Positions 1 to 8,904 are shown, counted from the first letter of the stretch. The stretch is 64,000 bases of DNA from Natronorubrum sulfidifaciens JCM 14089 (GCF_000337735.1 NZ_AOHX01000026.1:131159-195158), one strand, 5' to 3'. Numbers and translations: made by a program. The notes: generated from the letters alone by a model not told the origin.

Positions 1-1134
1 CTTGGCAACCACGACGTGCCGTATTCGGTGGCCCCGAACGGTGCGAGGTTCCGCCTCGATCGGGATGGCATCTTCAAGGAGCTTGTCGATGACGCGATTG
101 CGCTGAAAGCCGACTACAAGAAAGAGCGGAACAAGTACGAGGCAGGTACGCCTGAGTACGAAGAATACAGTGAAAAATACGACGTAAGTAAGACAATCTG
201 CAACTCGATCTACGGCGTTACGGGGTGGGAACGGTTCTTCCTCTACGACGAGAGAGTGGCTGAAGCGGTTACAACGACCGGACAAAAGGTAATCAAGGCC
301 ACGCAGCGCTACATCAACGAAGAAACTGACGGGGAAGTGATATACGGAGACACCGATTCAAACTACCTCCGGTTCCCCAGTCATTGGACGAAAGAGCGGT
401 GTCTCGAGGAAGCACAGGAGATTGCGGAAGCACTGAACAACGTCGTGTATCCCGATCTCGCTGAGGATCACGGTATTCCTGCTGCGGATAACCTGTGGGA
501 GATCGAGGTCGAGGCCTACATGGAGCGGTACTTCCAAGCGGGCAAAAAGAAGCGCTATGCCTACCTCTGCACCTGGAAAGACGGCCAGGACTGCAAGCCG
601 AAGGTGAGCATCACCGGATTTACTCGGAGCGACATTTCGATGCTCACAACGGAGCTGCAAGACGAAATCCTCGAGATGATCCTTGAGGGCGCGACCGAGA
701 TCGAACTCGGACAGCGCGTCTACGAGGCCGCCAAAGAGATCAAACCGACAGGAAGCGACCTCGAGTATCTTGGTATCCCTGGTGGGTTATCGAAGCCGAT
801 CGAGGAATACGCTTGGACGAACGGCACGCCGAAGGACCCGCATCCACGAGGGGCGTGGTTCTCGAACGAGCTGTACGGAACGAACTTCAGCGGTGGCAGC
901 AAGCCGAAGCGGATCTACGTGCAGCCGTACCATGAAGACGGGTTCAACCACGAGATCGACGTGTTGTGCTTCGATGATCCCTCGAGCCTTCCGCCCACGG
1001 TCAAGTTGGACACGACACGAATGACGGACACGCTCATCGTCAGTCCACTCGGGACGATCCTCGACGCGGTTGATGTGGACGTTGACGCAGCGATCAAGAA
1101 CCAGCTTCAGACAGGGCTGTCGGCGTTCGTATGA
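1..1134 (+). CDS. Family B DNA polymerase, C-terminal part (gene cut by window start)
   Basis: This is the palm/thumb half of a family B DNA polymerase. The frame is open to base 1, so the true start lies upstream; the GTG at 16 is internal. Counting from that GTG, motif B is seen as KTICNSIYG (residues 59-67), motif C as YGDTDS (110-115, with the two metal-binding Asp) and a thumb KKKRYAY near 183. The last residues, QTGLSAFV, fit a PCNA-interacting (PIP) box, Q-x-x-L-x-x-F-V. The stop overlaps the next gene by ATGA. It resembles proviral or plasmid PolB rather than the chromosomal replicase, judging by divergence and context; that assignment is inference. It lies in the AT-richer island left of tRNA-Thr. 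Confidence 0.9.
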   Translation, partial: LGNHDVPYSVAPNGARFRLDRDGIFKELVDDAIALKADYKKERNKYEAGTPEYEEYSEKYDVSKTICNSIYGVTGWERFFLYDERVAEAVTTTGQKVIKATQRYINEETDGEVIYGDTDSNYLRFPSHWTKERCLEEAQEIAEALNNVVYPDLAEDHGIPAADNLWEIEVEAYMERYFQAGKKKRYAYLCTWKDGQDCKPKVSITGFTRSDISMLTTELQDEILEMILEGATEIELGQRVYEAAKEIKPTGSDLEYLGIPGGLSKPIEEYAWTNGTPKDPHPRGAWFSNELYGTNFSGGSKPKRIYVQPYHEDGFNHEIDVLCFDDPSSLPPTVKLDTTRMTDTLIVSPLGTILDAVDVDVDAAIKNQLQTGLSAFV

Positions 1135-1343
1135 CACTCGAGTGCGAGCGCTGCGGTGAGATAGAGAACGTTGCGCGATTCCGCCACTTCGACACGGATA
1201 TGGACGAGTTCCTCTGTTGGGAGTGTCGCTGGCCAATCATCGAGCGGCGTCTCCATCCTGAACGCATCGAAGAGAGGGGAGCGACGATCAAACGAGGTCA
1301 ACCAGAAGTGGTCGGGCAATCGAGCCTTGCAGACTTCGTATAG
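1131..1343 (+). CDS. Small zinc-finger protein with C-terminal PIP-like motif, overlapping polB
   Basis: A 70-aa protein that starts inside the polymerase stop codon (ATGA overlap), so the two are probably translationally coupled. Residues 5-8 are CERC and a second CWEC follows near 29-32, giving a four-Cys zinc site. The C-terminus is QSSLADFV, nearly the same pattern as the C-terminus of the upstream polymerase (QTGLSAFV), and fits a PCNA-binding box. It may be a separated C-terminal zinc module of the polymerase or a PCNA-tethered accessory factor. No named family is recognised. Function is inferred only from the motif and the overlap. Confidence 0.75.
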   Translation: MTLECERCGEIENVARFRHFDTDMDEFLCWECRWPIIERRLHPERIEERGATIKRGQPEVVGQSSLADFV

Positions 1344-1398
1344 CAGTATTCAGTATTAGCATGGATTCTACCGGGAACGTAATGCGTCAAATCTAGTT

Positions 1399-2001
1399 CT
1401 ACTGTGTGAGGAACTCGTCGGGATTCTTAGTGATGATTATCGGATGTCCGGTTTCTTCACAGAACCCCTCGTATTCGAGGAATCCCATAGCAGAGGTGAA
1501 CGAATCGGGCTGTGCCGATAGTGTGTGGGTTCCATCACACATATTACAGTCTGTCGTAATTTCTTCAGGTATCTCTGCCCCATCAAGATTTTCGGGATCA
1601 GGAGAGTCTCCTGTGACTTTCCCAATATCATCCGATAGCCACTCGGAATGTGATTGTTTCACTTTGTCCCAGTCTGATCCTTCAGCAACAATATCCCATT
1701 CGCTCGTGGAGTGGTCACAGTGCAGTCCGTATGTATGACCGTCGATCTGCACTACGAATGAGATTGCCTCCTGTGTGCCCGGAAGAGGCATATTCAACAT
1801 TTTCTCTACCCTGTCGATCCGAGAGTCGTTTTTCAACTCGTTAAACTCATCTTTTTCCAAAATTCGGTTAGGGATTTCGTCGGGTTGGGGTTCAGGGAGA
1901 AATGCGTCGTCAATCAGACCTTGACCTGGACAGTCATGAAGTCGAAGTTTGGACAGCGTTCGGAAGGATTCACCGCAAGCATCGCAGGTTCGATCTGCCA
2001 T
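1399..2001 (-). CDS. C2HC zinc-finger hypothetical protein
   Basis: A 200-aa acidic protein with an N-terminal finger (CDACGESF, then H22 and C24), so C-x2-C-x12-H-x-C. A second Cys/His-rich stretch (CNMCDGTH ... CEETGH) lies near residues 155-190. The middle is mixed alpha/beta with no recognised fold. The TATA-like TTCTTATAGG at about 2016-2025 is some 20 bp before the ATG, consistent with a leaderless transcript. It is convergent with the polymerase pair and shares orientation with the restriction-modification gene upstream of it. It could be a DNA-binding accessory protein of the island; the function is not known. Confidence 0.7.
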   Translation of the reverse strand: MADRTCDACGESFRTLSKLRLHDCPGQGLIDDAFLPEPQPDEIPNRILEKDEFNELKNDSRIDRVEKMLNMPLPGTQEAISFVVQIDGHTYGLHCDHSTSEWDIVAEGSDWDKVKQSHSEWLSDDIGKVTGDSPDPENLDGAEIPEEITTDCNMCDGTHTLSAQPDSFTSAMGFLEYEGFCEETGHPIIITKNPDEFLTQ

Positions 2002-2138
2002 ATAGCAAGTAGAAATTCCTATAAGAAAAATCCCGCTGGTAGTGAAGTATTCTGCAAAGTCTATTATGTATCTCGTCTCACTCTACACAGATACGTTGAT
2101 TCACGGAAGGCAACTTTTGTGAGTCTAACTCTAAGCAG

Positions 2139-5100
2139 TTATGTGGCTGGTTCTTTTACTTCTTGCTCTTCTAGTTCCTCGTACTTCTCGAGAACCATAT
2201 CGAAGTATTCGTTGTCCATTACTCGAGGGTTCTGTACGCGGTTGAAATCCTCCAATACGAATTCAGTTTGCTCTCGGTTAAGTCCATAAGCATGGAATGC
2301 AGCAGCATCAAGTTCTGCCTGTACTCTTCGGCGTTCTGGTTTCTCATCAGCTGGCTCAATACCACCAAGTCGTTCCCGCATTTCTTCAAACTCATCGCCA
2401 TAGCAGTTGAGACGAGCAGCCCGCTTCCAAATATACTCAAACCATTGATCGCCTTTAGTTAACCGTGGCATCTTCGATTCTCTCACTTTATATGCAACAA
2501 TCGTCGTGTCAATTTTTGTCCTCATCAAGTAATCAAACGGGAGTGAATTTAACAATCCCGTAGCTACGAACATCTCCTCAGGAGAGAAAACCGGCTCATA
2601 TACGCTTTGAAGAGGATATTCCTCTAAATCACTCTCACTTTCTGGTTCAACCAAATGCGGGCGCAGGGTTCTCAGTTTGCTGTGACAAACAACATTGGGG
2701 GGGATAACTGATGCAATGAGCGTACGTTCATCGGTTGACCTTGCAATATCTCGGAAGACAATCCGGTACTCAGTACAGTCTAACTTCACGTCCTTCTCGC
2801 TCAACGGTTTACCACGAACATCTTCAAGGAGGTCGTTGACAAACTGTTTTTGTGATCCGGTTCCGTTGAACGCCTCGTAGAGTGCTGTTTTAAGGTTCCG
2901 TACTTCCTTCTCTCGAATCCGGTTCTTTGCACTTAATTCTGGATTCTTGGCCTCTTCAACACTCCAGAACTCGGGTGGTGAAACTTCGTAGAATTGACTG
3001 TCATGAGTAAACTGATAGATATTCTTACCGCCATAAACAGGATAGTCACCTTCTGAGGGTTCTTCTACAAATCGATCTGCATCATAGGTTCGATCAAGTT
3101 CTCGATGAATATGGACGTTCCACGCTTCTGAAACTTCTTCGTCAATAGATGGATGTTGTAAAATAGAGTCCAAAACCTCAACTTCAGATACTGTTTCTAT
3201 GTCTTTTATCGACGACACCTGTGGAAAAATTCCTACCTCTGGTGAATACTCCTTCAAAACTCGACGTGGGATTTCGACAGTTCGTTTTTCGAACTCATCT
3301 ATAATATCGAGTGATTGCTCAGCGAAAGCACCCTGAACTATGTCCGTTTTTCCAGAGTTTTTGAATGTGAGAATACCGAACCGATAACGGGAGTCAATCC
3401 CATCGAATATGCCTTTGTTTTCAAAGTGGAGTATTGATGTGATAGAGGTTTCATCAAGTAAGTGTCGTCGGAGGTCTTTTCCAGATGCACCAGTGAATAT
3501 CACATTAGGTACAACAAACGAAACGTACCCATCACTGTTTGATAACTTAAATACACGTTCTAAGAACAACGCTGATAATTCATTTTCCGCAGTGACATCT
3601 TTTCCATCGACAGTCGGACTTTGAAGTGAATAGTCTTCGGCATTATTAAAATAATCAGCCCGTGCTTGCATTTCCCAATTATACTCTTCCCATCCTTCTT
3701 CGATAGACGGATCTTCCAACAGTTTCTCCATCATTTCGTCCTTATCGGATGGCATCCGGGACCGGAAGAGTGGATCATGACGAGAAAAGTAATCATCTCG
3801 GTTTGTTCGTAGCACATCCCACGGAGGATTACCGACAACCACGTCAAATCCGCCATCAGCGTAGACCTCTGCGAACTCAAGTACCCAGTGGAATGGGTCA
3901 AAGTTTTCAACCTTCTGAGTGCTAATTCCTTCTACACCTGCCGATAGAAACTCGTCTTGAACATCGTCAACGAGTTCATCACGAGCTTTTTGTAAGAGCC
4001 TATTTGCCTCTCGACGGTGTTCCTCAGCTTGCTCTCCAGTTATTGCCTCTTCATATGCCTTAATTTCATCTATAATATTTTGGTATCTTGTTCTGACGGT
4101 ATCTTCGTTGAAGCTCTCAAGGGTATAGAGATCGCCATCGTCCGTCGTCTCAGGAAACCCAGTATATCCGATTAAACTATTTCCTTGCCGTAGGTTGAAG
4201 GCAATATTTGGCAACGCTAATTCCTCTTGATCTAGTTTGTCAACATCCGTTTCCTCAAGCTCTGAAATAATTGATAACCAGCACCGAAGTTTGGCAATCT
4301 CGACAGCTGGTCCAACAATGTCCACACCGTAGATATTATTTTGAACTGTAACTTTTTTCAGACGATATTCATGAGGATATGACTCATTTTGTGCCCACAA
4401 TGCCCGTCGAATACCGACAATCTCTTCGAGTACAGAGGTGAGAAAGTGTCCACTTCCACAGGCAGGGTCAACGACACGGAAGTCATTCACCTCATCGAGC
4501 ATAGCCCCAATTAGATCAAGTGAGGGGGGAACTGCTTCGATGAGTTCATAGACCGTATCGTAGTTCTCGAGTTCTGCTTCAGGCCACCCGCGTTCTTCGA
4601 TCAGAACGTCTTTCAATCGATCAAATAATGCCGGTCGAACGGTCTGTTCTGCACTAAATCTGGTAATCTCCTTCGGAGTATAGTACGCTCCGAGATCCTT
4701 ATTCTGGTCGGCGTTATCACCTGTGATGTAGTTGATCGTCTTTTCGAAAACATTCCCAAGCACACTTGGGTCCAGGTCAGTTGGTGAGCCGTCAGCAGAG
4801 AAGCTGTAGCCCTCAAGTAGTTCAATGATCGAGATGAGAACGCTGTCTCGAACGTCGAAGTCTTGTTCTTGGAAGGCCTCTCTGTCACCACTTCCGTTGT
4901 GACTAATCGAGGGACGGAACAAGCCACCATTGAGATATGGTATGTCATCAAACAGACTGATGTCTTGGATCTGTGGTGGGCGGTCGTCAGGTCGTTTGTT
5001 CAGTACGTCGTAGAACAGCTGTTGAACGAAGGACTTGTAGAGCGATTCAGTGTAGAGTCCGTCTTCGTAGGTGTCGAGAATCGTTTTGAGAAGATCGGGA

Positions 5101-6044
5101 CGAACAATGTGCTTGTCTTCGAGGAATTTTATGAAGATCAGCCGGTTCATCAACTCGACTGAGAACAGCCGTGTATCATCGCCCGTCGCACCAGGTGGGG
5201 AAACAACTCCATCGTGGATTAGCGACCGCTGGGTCTCTTCTTCCTCGTCTACGATACCGAAGACGTACTGGATGTAATCGTCGTAAAACTCGTCAGTGAT
5301 CTCCTCTTGTTTCCGTTTGATGACTTGACGGGCTTCTCCTGCGATGGAGACGAAGTTGTGAAACTCGAAGGTTCGAATAAACCGATCCACTTGCTCGAGG
5401 TCTGCATCGAAGACAGCCTCTTCGAGCGGCTTCCGCTCACCGACTTGATTCTGAAATAGCGCAAGAAACACCGGCTGAAGATCGATCTCCTCGATGGTGT
5501 TGTGGGAATAGGAGTCAGGATCATACCGGATGAACATCCATCGAACCCCATCCGTAGCGAAGCCGAAGTCTGACTCGAACTCACGTTGACTGAGCCAATC
5601 GCGAACCTGACCTGCCCCGTGCTCGCGTGAATCGAGTTTCTTGTTAATCGGCTCCGCCTCAATAAGCAAGCGAGTAGAATCTATGTCATCGTAATCGCGC
5701 AAGGAGACCGTGTAATCCGCAACCATCGTGCGTCCCCCCGAAAGACCGCCCGCTTCCGTCGCGTATTCGTGTCCAAGTGTGTCGAGGAGCGGCTCAATGA
5801 CAGCCTGTTGCGTGAACGGTTCGGGTTGAAGCCCGTCCCGTGTCATACTGCCTCTGAGTAGATAGGAGCCGGAGTCTGCTCGCAACATACTCTCGAGCGT
5901 ATCATCCTTCATCTGCTCACGCAGATTCGAGATTGTCTCGTCGATAACTTCCAGAAGCTCTACTCTGTCTTCTTCATCGACTGTTGTATCGAAAGCCTGC
6001 TCAACAAATTCCGTCGCGGCTGAGTTCGCTGATTCTGGAGCCAT
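2139..6044 (-). CDS. Eco57I/type IIG-like restriction-modification protein (N6-adenine methylase)
   Basis: A 1301-aa single-chain restriction-modification protein. The methylase core shows GAYYTPKEI (about 452-460), SAM motif DPACGSG (526-532) and catalytic NPPW (739-742), typical of gamma-class N6-adenine methylases. The C-terminal 450 residues look like a target-recognition region. The N-terminus has the layout of a PD-(D/E)xK nuclease (D110, then LLIEAEP at 127-132), but Glu stands where E-x-K usually has Lys. It would methylate, and perhaps cut, a specific DNA site on one polypeptide. No partner restriction, BREX or DISARM gene is beside it. Its base composition is clearly more AT-rich than the DNA right of 7260, which suggests transfer. 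Confidence 0.88.
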   Translation of the reverse strand: MAPESANSAATEFVEQAFDTTVDEEDRVELLEVIDETISNLREQMKDDTLESMLRADSGSYLLRGSMTRDGLQPEPFTQQAVIEPLLDTLGHEYATEAGGLSGGRTMVADYTVSLRDYDDIDSTRLLIEAEPINKKLDSREHGAGQVRDWLSQREFESDFGFATDGVRWMFIRYDPDSYSHNTIEEIDLQPVFLALFQNQVGERKPLEEAVFDADLEQVDRFIRTFEFHNFVSIAGEARQVIKRKQEEITDEFYDDYIQYVFGIVDEEEETQRSLIHDGVVSPPGATGDDTRLFSVELMNRLIFIKFLEDKHIVRPDLLKTILDTYEDGLYTESLYKSFVQQLFYDVLNKRPDDRPPQIQDISLFDDIPYLNGGLFRPSISHNGSGDREAFQEQDFDVRDSVLISIIELLEGYSFSADGSPTDLDPSVLGNVFEKTINYITGDNADQNKDLGAYYTPKEITRFSAEQTVRPALFDRLKDVLIEERGWPEAELENYDTVYELIEAVPPSLDLIGAMLDEVNDFRVVDPACGSGHFLTSVLEEIVGIRRALWAQNESYPHEYRLKKVTVQNNIYGVDIVGPAVEIAKLRCWLSIISELEETDVDKLDQEELALPNIAFNLRQGNSLIGYTGFPETTDDGDLYTLESFNEDTVRTRYQNIIDEIKAYEEAITGEQAEEHRREANRLLQKARDELVDDVQDEFLSAGVEGISTQKVENFDPFHWVLEFAEVYADGGFDVVVGNPPWDVLRTNRDDYFSRHDPLFRSRMPSDKDEMMEKLLEDPSIEEGWEEYNWEMQARADYFNNAEDYSLQSPTVDGKDVTAENELSALFLERVFKLSNSDGYVSFVVPNVIFTGASGKDLRRHLLDETSITSILHFENKGIFDGIDSRYRFGILTFKNSGKTDIVQGAFAEQSLDIIDEFEKRTVEIPRRVLKEYSPEVGIFPQVSSIKDIETVSEVEVLDSILQHPSIDEEVSEAWNVHIHRELDRTYDADRFVEEPSEGDYPVYGGKNIYQFTHDSQFYEVSPPEFWSVEEAKNPELSAKNRIREKEVRNLKTALYEAFNGTGSQKQFVNDLLEDVRGKPLSEKDVKLDCTEYRIVFRDIARSTDERTLIASVIPPNVVCHSKLRTLRPHLVEPESESDLEEYPLQSVYEPVFSPEEMFVATGLLNSLPFDYLMRTKIDTTIVAYKVRESKMPRLTKGDQWFEYIWKRAARLNCYGDEFEEMRERLGGIEPADEKPERRRVQAELDAAAFHAYGLNREQTEFVLEDFNRVQNPRVMDNEYFDMVLEKYEELEEQEVKEPAT

Positions 6045-6156
6045 GATAGGGGTGAGAGATTAGTTGACTGGTGAAATCATCTTAGCAGGCCCCGATAAAT
6101 ATTTGGAAAACGTCACAATCAGACATAAAACTGCTGAGCATAACCAACATCTATTT

Positions 6157-6172
6157 TATGTTCTAAAACATA
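6157..6172. promoter_or_regulatory. Perfect dyad over a TATA-like promoter
   Basis: TATGTT-CTAA-AACATA is a perfect 6-bp inverted repeat. It overlaps the AT-rich element about 25 bp before the ATG at 6182, so it could be an operator for that small gene. The regulator is unknown. Confidence 0.4.
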
Positions 6173-6181
6173 TAATATGTG

Positions 6182-6346
6182 ATGTTAAAATCCAAAGCCC
6201 TTCTCGTGGTTGACGTTCGACAGCTCGCACTGATCTACGAAGAGATGAGCGGGCTGGCTGAGAACGAGGAAGTGCATCGATCCCGCCGAGCTTCCGCAGC
6301 CAAGCTAAGAGACGAGTGCGCTACCCTACTCGGTCGCGACGAGTAA
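6182..6346 (+). CDS. Small hypothetical protein (54 aa)
   Basis: A 54-aa ORF starting MLKSKALLVV and ending LLGRDE. A TATA-like TATTTTAT at 6152-6159 lies at leaderless distance from the ATG. The predicted protein is helical and mixed-charge with no recognised motif. It sits between the restriction-modification gene (divergent) and another small ORF in the same direction. It could be a small regulator or antitoxin-like protein, but that is only suggested by size and position. Confidence 0.4.
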   Translation: MLKSKALLVVDVRQLALIYEEMSGLAENEEVHRSRRASAAKLRDECATLLGRDE

Positions 6347-6400
6347 ACCCTTATTTACTGTACCAACAATTTACTTATATGTTTAGTGAGACGTATGACC

Positions 6401-6655
6401 ATGGAAGAGATTGAAATTGAGCTTACTGAAGAGGAATCTAAGAAAGTCGAAGAATATGCCGAGGAAAATGATTTGACGTTTCAGGAAGCGTTCAAGGAAG
6501 TGTTCTGGTTAGGGAAGGAGAAACTCGATATAGAATCTTACTTTTACGATGCCAACCAGACTCAAGTCCTCGCAGCTACTCACATAGCTCAAAGCGATGA
6601 GTACGATATTGACGATTTCCACGAGGCGCTTCTTGAGATCAAGAACAACGAATAA
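6401..6655 (+). CDS. Small acidic helical protein, possible antitoxin-like regulator
   Basis: An 84-aa protein rich in Glu. The first 12 residues alternate acidic and hydrophobic (MEEIEIELTEEE), like a strand followed by helices as in ribbon-helix-helix proteins. ATG 6401 is chosen because the TATA-like TTATATG near 6374-6381 lies about 25 bp before it; ATG 6395 and GTG 6386 are in-frame alternatives. A hairpin follows directly after the stop. No toxin partner is adjacent. Function is unknown; its low GC matches the island. Confidence 0.6.
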   Translation: MEEIEIELTEEESKKVEEYAEENDLTFQEAFKEVFWLGKEKLDIESYFYDANQTQVLAATHIAQSDEYDIDDFHEALLEIKNNE

Positions 6656-6657
6656 GT

Positions 6658-6688
6658 GACAACCAATAACGGTCTCTCTTTGGTTGTC
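6658..6688 (+). terminator. Hairpin terminator after the 84-aa gene
   Basis: GACAACCAA (6658-6666) and TTGGTTGTC (6680-6688) form a perfect 9-bp stem with a 13-nt loop, 3 bp after the stop codon. A T-rich stretch follows. Confidence 0.55.
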
Positions 6689-7172
6689 TATTTCTGGTTG
6701 TGATTAGTGACTACACGTTCTGTTGGGCGGAAGCGGCCCATACTCTGTTTTCCTCTTATTGCCCATTCCGCTACCAGAGAGAGGTAACAGGAAAGAGTAG
6801 TGAGAGGAACGTCGGAGTGTAGTCGATCGGGATAACGGAAGCGCTGTCACTAATTCGGTAACTGATTAGTGAGATCCGTTTGTCCCCGCTTCTCCCCTGC
6901 AGCTTCGCTGCACATCAGCTTAACTGTTTCCTATAAGGTGATTCATACATAGAGGCTGCGTTATTATAGCATACCCGAGTTCGGGCGCAACGTGTCACGC
7001 GACACTACTCCTTTTTCAAAACCGCAGTACGGGGCAGTACCGTATCCGCGAAGGGTTCAATTTGAACCGGCAAGAGCTACGCCAAAAAGTCATCAAATGT
7101 GTGGTTTGCCGTGATAGGACTTTATAAGCACCTCTACGCCGTCTATGCATTTGCCTTGATCCCGAAAAAGGA
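6689..7172. other. Non-coding stretch with several palindromes, left of tRNA-Thr
   Basis: No credible gene is seen. The stretch holds a long imperfect stem (GACTACAC at 6709-6716 against GTGTAGTC at 6817-6824, plus GTTC/GAAC inside it). It also has an 8-bp dyad TCACTAAT/ATTAGTGA (6847-6872), a direct repeat TGATTAGTGA (6701-6710 and 6863-6872) and a 15-bp palindrome centred at 7061. It is the edge of the island next to the tRNA 3' end. No integrase or duplicated tRNA 3' end is visible inside the window. Confidence 0.6.
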
Positions 7173-7246
7173 AGCCGGTGGAGGGATTTGAACCCTCGAC
7201 CTAATCCTTACGAAGGATTCGCTCTGCCAGTCTGAGCTACACCGGC
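7173..7246 (-). tRNA. tRNA-Thr, anticodon CGU
   Basis: The minus strand reads as a full cloverleaf without intron: acceptor GCCGGTG/CACCGGC, D-arm with GCTCAGACTGGCAGAGC, anticodon stem AATCC/GGATT with loop TTCGTAA, T-arm GAGGG-TTCAAAT-CCCTC and discriminator U. CGU decodes ACG (threonine). T-rich sequence follows the 3' end (7163-7171). Composition changes sharply on its 3' side, as expected of a tRNA used as an integration site. Confidence 0.95.
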
Positions 7247-7356
7247 ACGCCATCGGCCCGTCGCTGTCCGATGCGAGTGCATTCATTCGTAGGACCGATA
7301 CCAGTCATAAGGATTGCGAATCGGCTCGGTTGTGCGAGTGGCTATCGTGGCCGTCC

Positions 7357-8337
7357 TTATCGCTCGAGTCGAACGTCCAGACAGACGTTGAGCTCGTGTG
7401 GTGCGTACGAACGGACCGTATGCCGGGTTTCGACGCTGACCTCGTACTCGGATTCGGCAGCCGCACGGATCGCACGCTCGCCGGGACCGAAGGGGTCGTC
7501 TTCGTGCTGGATGTCGTAGTAGTGGAGCACACAGTCGTCACCCGCGAGGGTAATGGCGGTCTCGAGAAACTCATCGGCGCTGTGGGGGAGGTTCATCACG
7601 AGGCGGTCGGCCCACCCCTCGTACTCGGCAGCGACCTCACGGACGTCCGCACAGATCGCCGTCACCCGCTCTTCGACGCCGTTTCGGCTGGCGTTCTCGC
7701 GCAGATACTCGATCGCATCCGCGTTGACGTCGACGCCGACACATTCTGCGCCGCGTTTCGCGAAGGGAATCACGAACGGACCGACGCCGGCGAACATGTC
7801 GAAGGCCTGGTCACCCTCGCTCACCTGCTCGGCGACCCGATGGCGCTCGGTCGCGAGTCGCGGCGAGAAGTAGACCGCGGCGAGATCCAGCGTGAACTCA
7901 CAGCCGTACTCGCGGTGGACGACCTCGGTATCCGCGCCCGCGAGCAGGTCCCAGTCGCGGATTCGCGTCTCGCCTTTGACCTTCGATTGCTTGTTCAACA
8001 CCGTGTCGACGGGCAGATCCGACTCGAGGACGGCGTCGGCGATCTCCCGTGCACGCTCGTCGTCGTCCTCGTCGAGCAAGACCGCTTTGCCGAGTCGCTC
8101 GTAAGAGGGGTCGAACCCGAGCACGTCGGCGGGCGTCGTCTGCGTCTCGCGCTCGGGAACGGTCATCGAGACGACCTCGAGCGCGTCCGGAACTGCACCG
8201 GGGTCGGTGACCGGCACGTAGAGGCGTCCATCCTCGACAGTCAGTTCGTACTCGTCGTCGATCAGGTCCGCGTCCGCCAGTTCGCGACGCGTCTGCTCCC
8301 CCTCCTCGAGCGACACGCGGACACACGGCACTTCCAT
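7357..8337 (-). CDS. trm5: tRNA (guanine37-N1)-methyltransferase Trm5
   Basis: Methylates N1 of G37 in tRNA, using S-adenosylmethionine, to keep the reading frame during translation. The 326-aa length fits archaeal Trm5. The Rossmann SAM motif is DMFAGVGPFVIPFAK, followed by the acidic GVDVN, and the catalytic-site signature is NLPH in VMNLPHSADEF. The N-terminus before the methylase fold carries the usual Trm5 recognition domains. The frame stays open upstream of 8337, but MEVPCVRV matches the family start and the upstream part is Arg-rich non-haloarchaeal sequence. It is divergent from the Rieske gene. Confidence 0.93.
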   Translation of the reverse strand: MEVPCVRVSLEEGEQTRRELADADLIDDEYELTVEDGRLYVPVTDPGAVPDALEVVSMTVPERETQTTPADVLGFDPSYERLGKAVLLDEDDDERAREIADAVLESDLPVDTVLNKQSKVKGETRIRDWDLLAGADTEVVHREYGCEFTLDLAAVYFSPRLATERHRVAEQVSEGDQAFDMFAGVGPFVIPFAKRGAECVGVDVNADAIEYLRENASRNGVEERVTAICADVREVAAEYEGWADRLVMNLPHSADEFLETAITLAGDDCVLHYYDIQHEDDPFGPGERAIRAAAESEYEVSVETRHTVRSYAPHELNVCLDVRLER

Positions 8338-8451
8338 ACCCTCGAAAAGCCGGTCGCCCGCCGTAACGGTGACGTTTCGCGGCGGCCGTGGGAACGGCCT
8401 CGAGCCACCGAGCCGGTAAACGGTTTTCAGACTGGCACTGCTAGCGATCCT

Positions 8452-8904
8452 ATGCAGGAACTCACGACCGTAGAGACGGTCCACGAGGAGGGGTCGTGGC
8501 TGTTCACGGTTCGAAATCAGTACGGCGAGCAAGAGGAGATCATCCTCGTCCCCTGCGACGGCAGCGTCGAGCAGCACTCGACGAGCAGTCGGTCTGCGGC
8601 CGACGACGGCGTTGCGGCGTGGGTCAACCGCTGTACGCACGAAGCACAGCAGTTCGATACGGGACGGGGCGTCCCGATGCGCGACGGCCAACTCATCTGT
8701 CCCCGACACGGCTCGATGTTCGATGCGTGTTCGGGCCACTGCGACAACGGCGACGCCGCCGGGACGACGCTCCCCTCAGTCGACATCACCGTCAGCGGCG
8801 ACGGTACCGTGTATCTCACCGACGACGAACTGACGTTCCTCCACGAGGGCGGCATCAGTGAAGACGACGACGGGCCCGACTCGACCTCTCATATCTCGTT
8901 GTGA
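8452..8904 (+). CDS. Rieske [2Fe-2S] domain protein
   Basis: A 150-aa soluble Rieske-type ferredoxin. The cluster ligands are visible as C61-T-H63 and C83-P-R-H86. The N-terminal 35 residues form the usual strand-rich start (LFTVRNQYGEQEEI). No membrane anchor or oxygenase domain is present, so it is a stand-alone electron carrier, perhaps for an oxygenase or reductase encoded elsewhere. ATG 8452 is chosen; the frame is open far upstream only because it is antisense to trm5. It stands alone, with no operon partner downstream. Confidence 0.85.
   Translation: MQELTTVETVHEEGSWLFTVRNQYGEQEEIILVPCDGSVEQHSTSSRSAADDGVAAWVNRCTHEAQQFDTGRGVPMRDGQLICPRHGSMFDACSGHCDNGDAAGTTLPSVDITVSGDGTVYLTDDELTFLHEGGISEDDDGPDSTSHISL

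Noticed and set aside
7054..7068. Palindrome GGTTCAA-T-TTGAACC resembling a tRNA T-arm
   Set aside because: I considered a duplicated att site, but the match to tRNA-Thr stops after GGTTCAA and no acceptor sequence follows.
7330..8451. Long upstream extension of the Rieske frame
   Set aside because: It is antisense to trm5 and only open because of high GC; the domain starts after ATG 8452.
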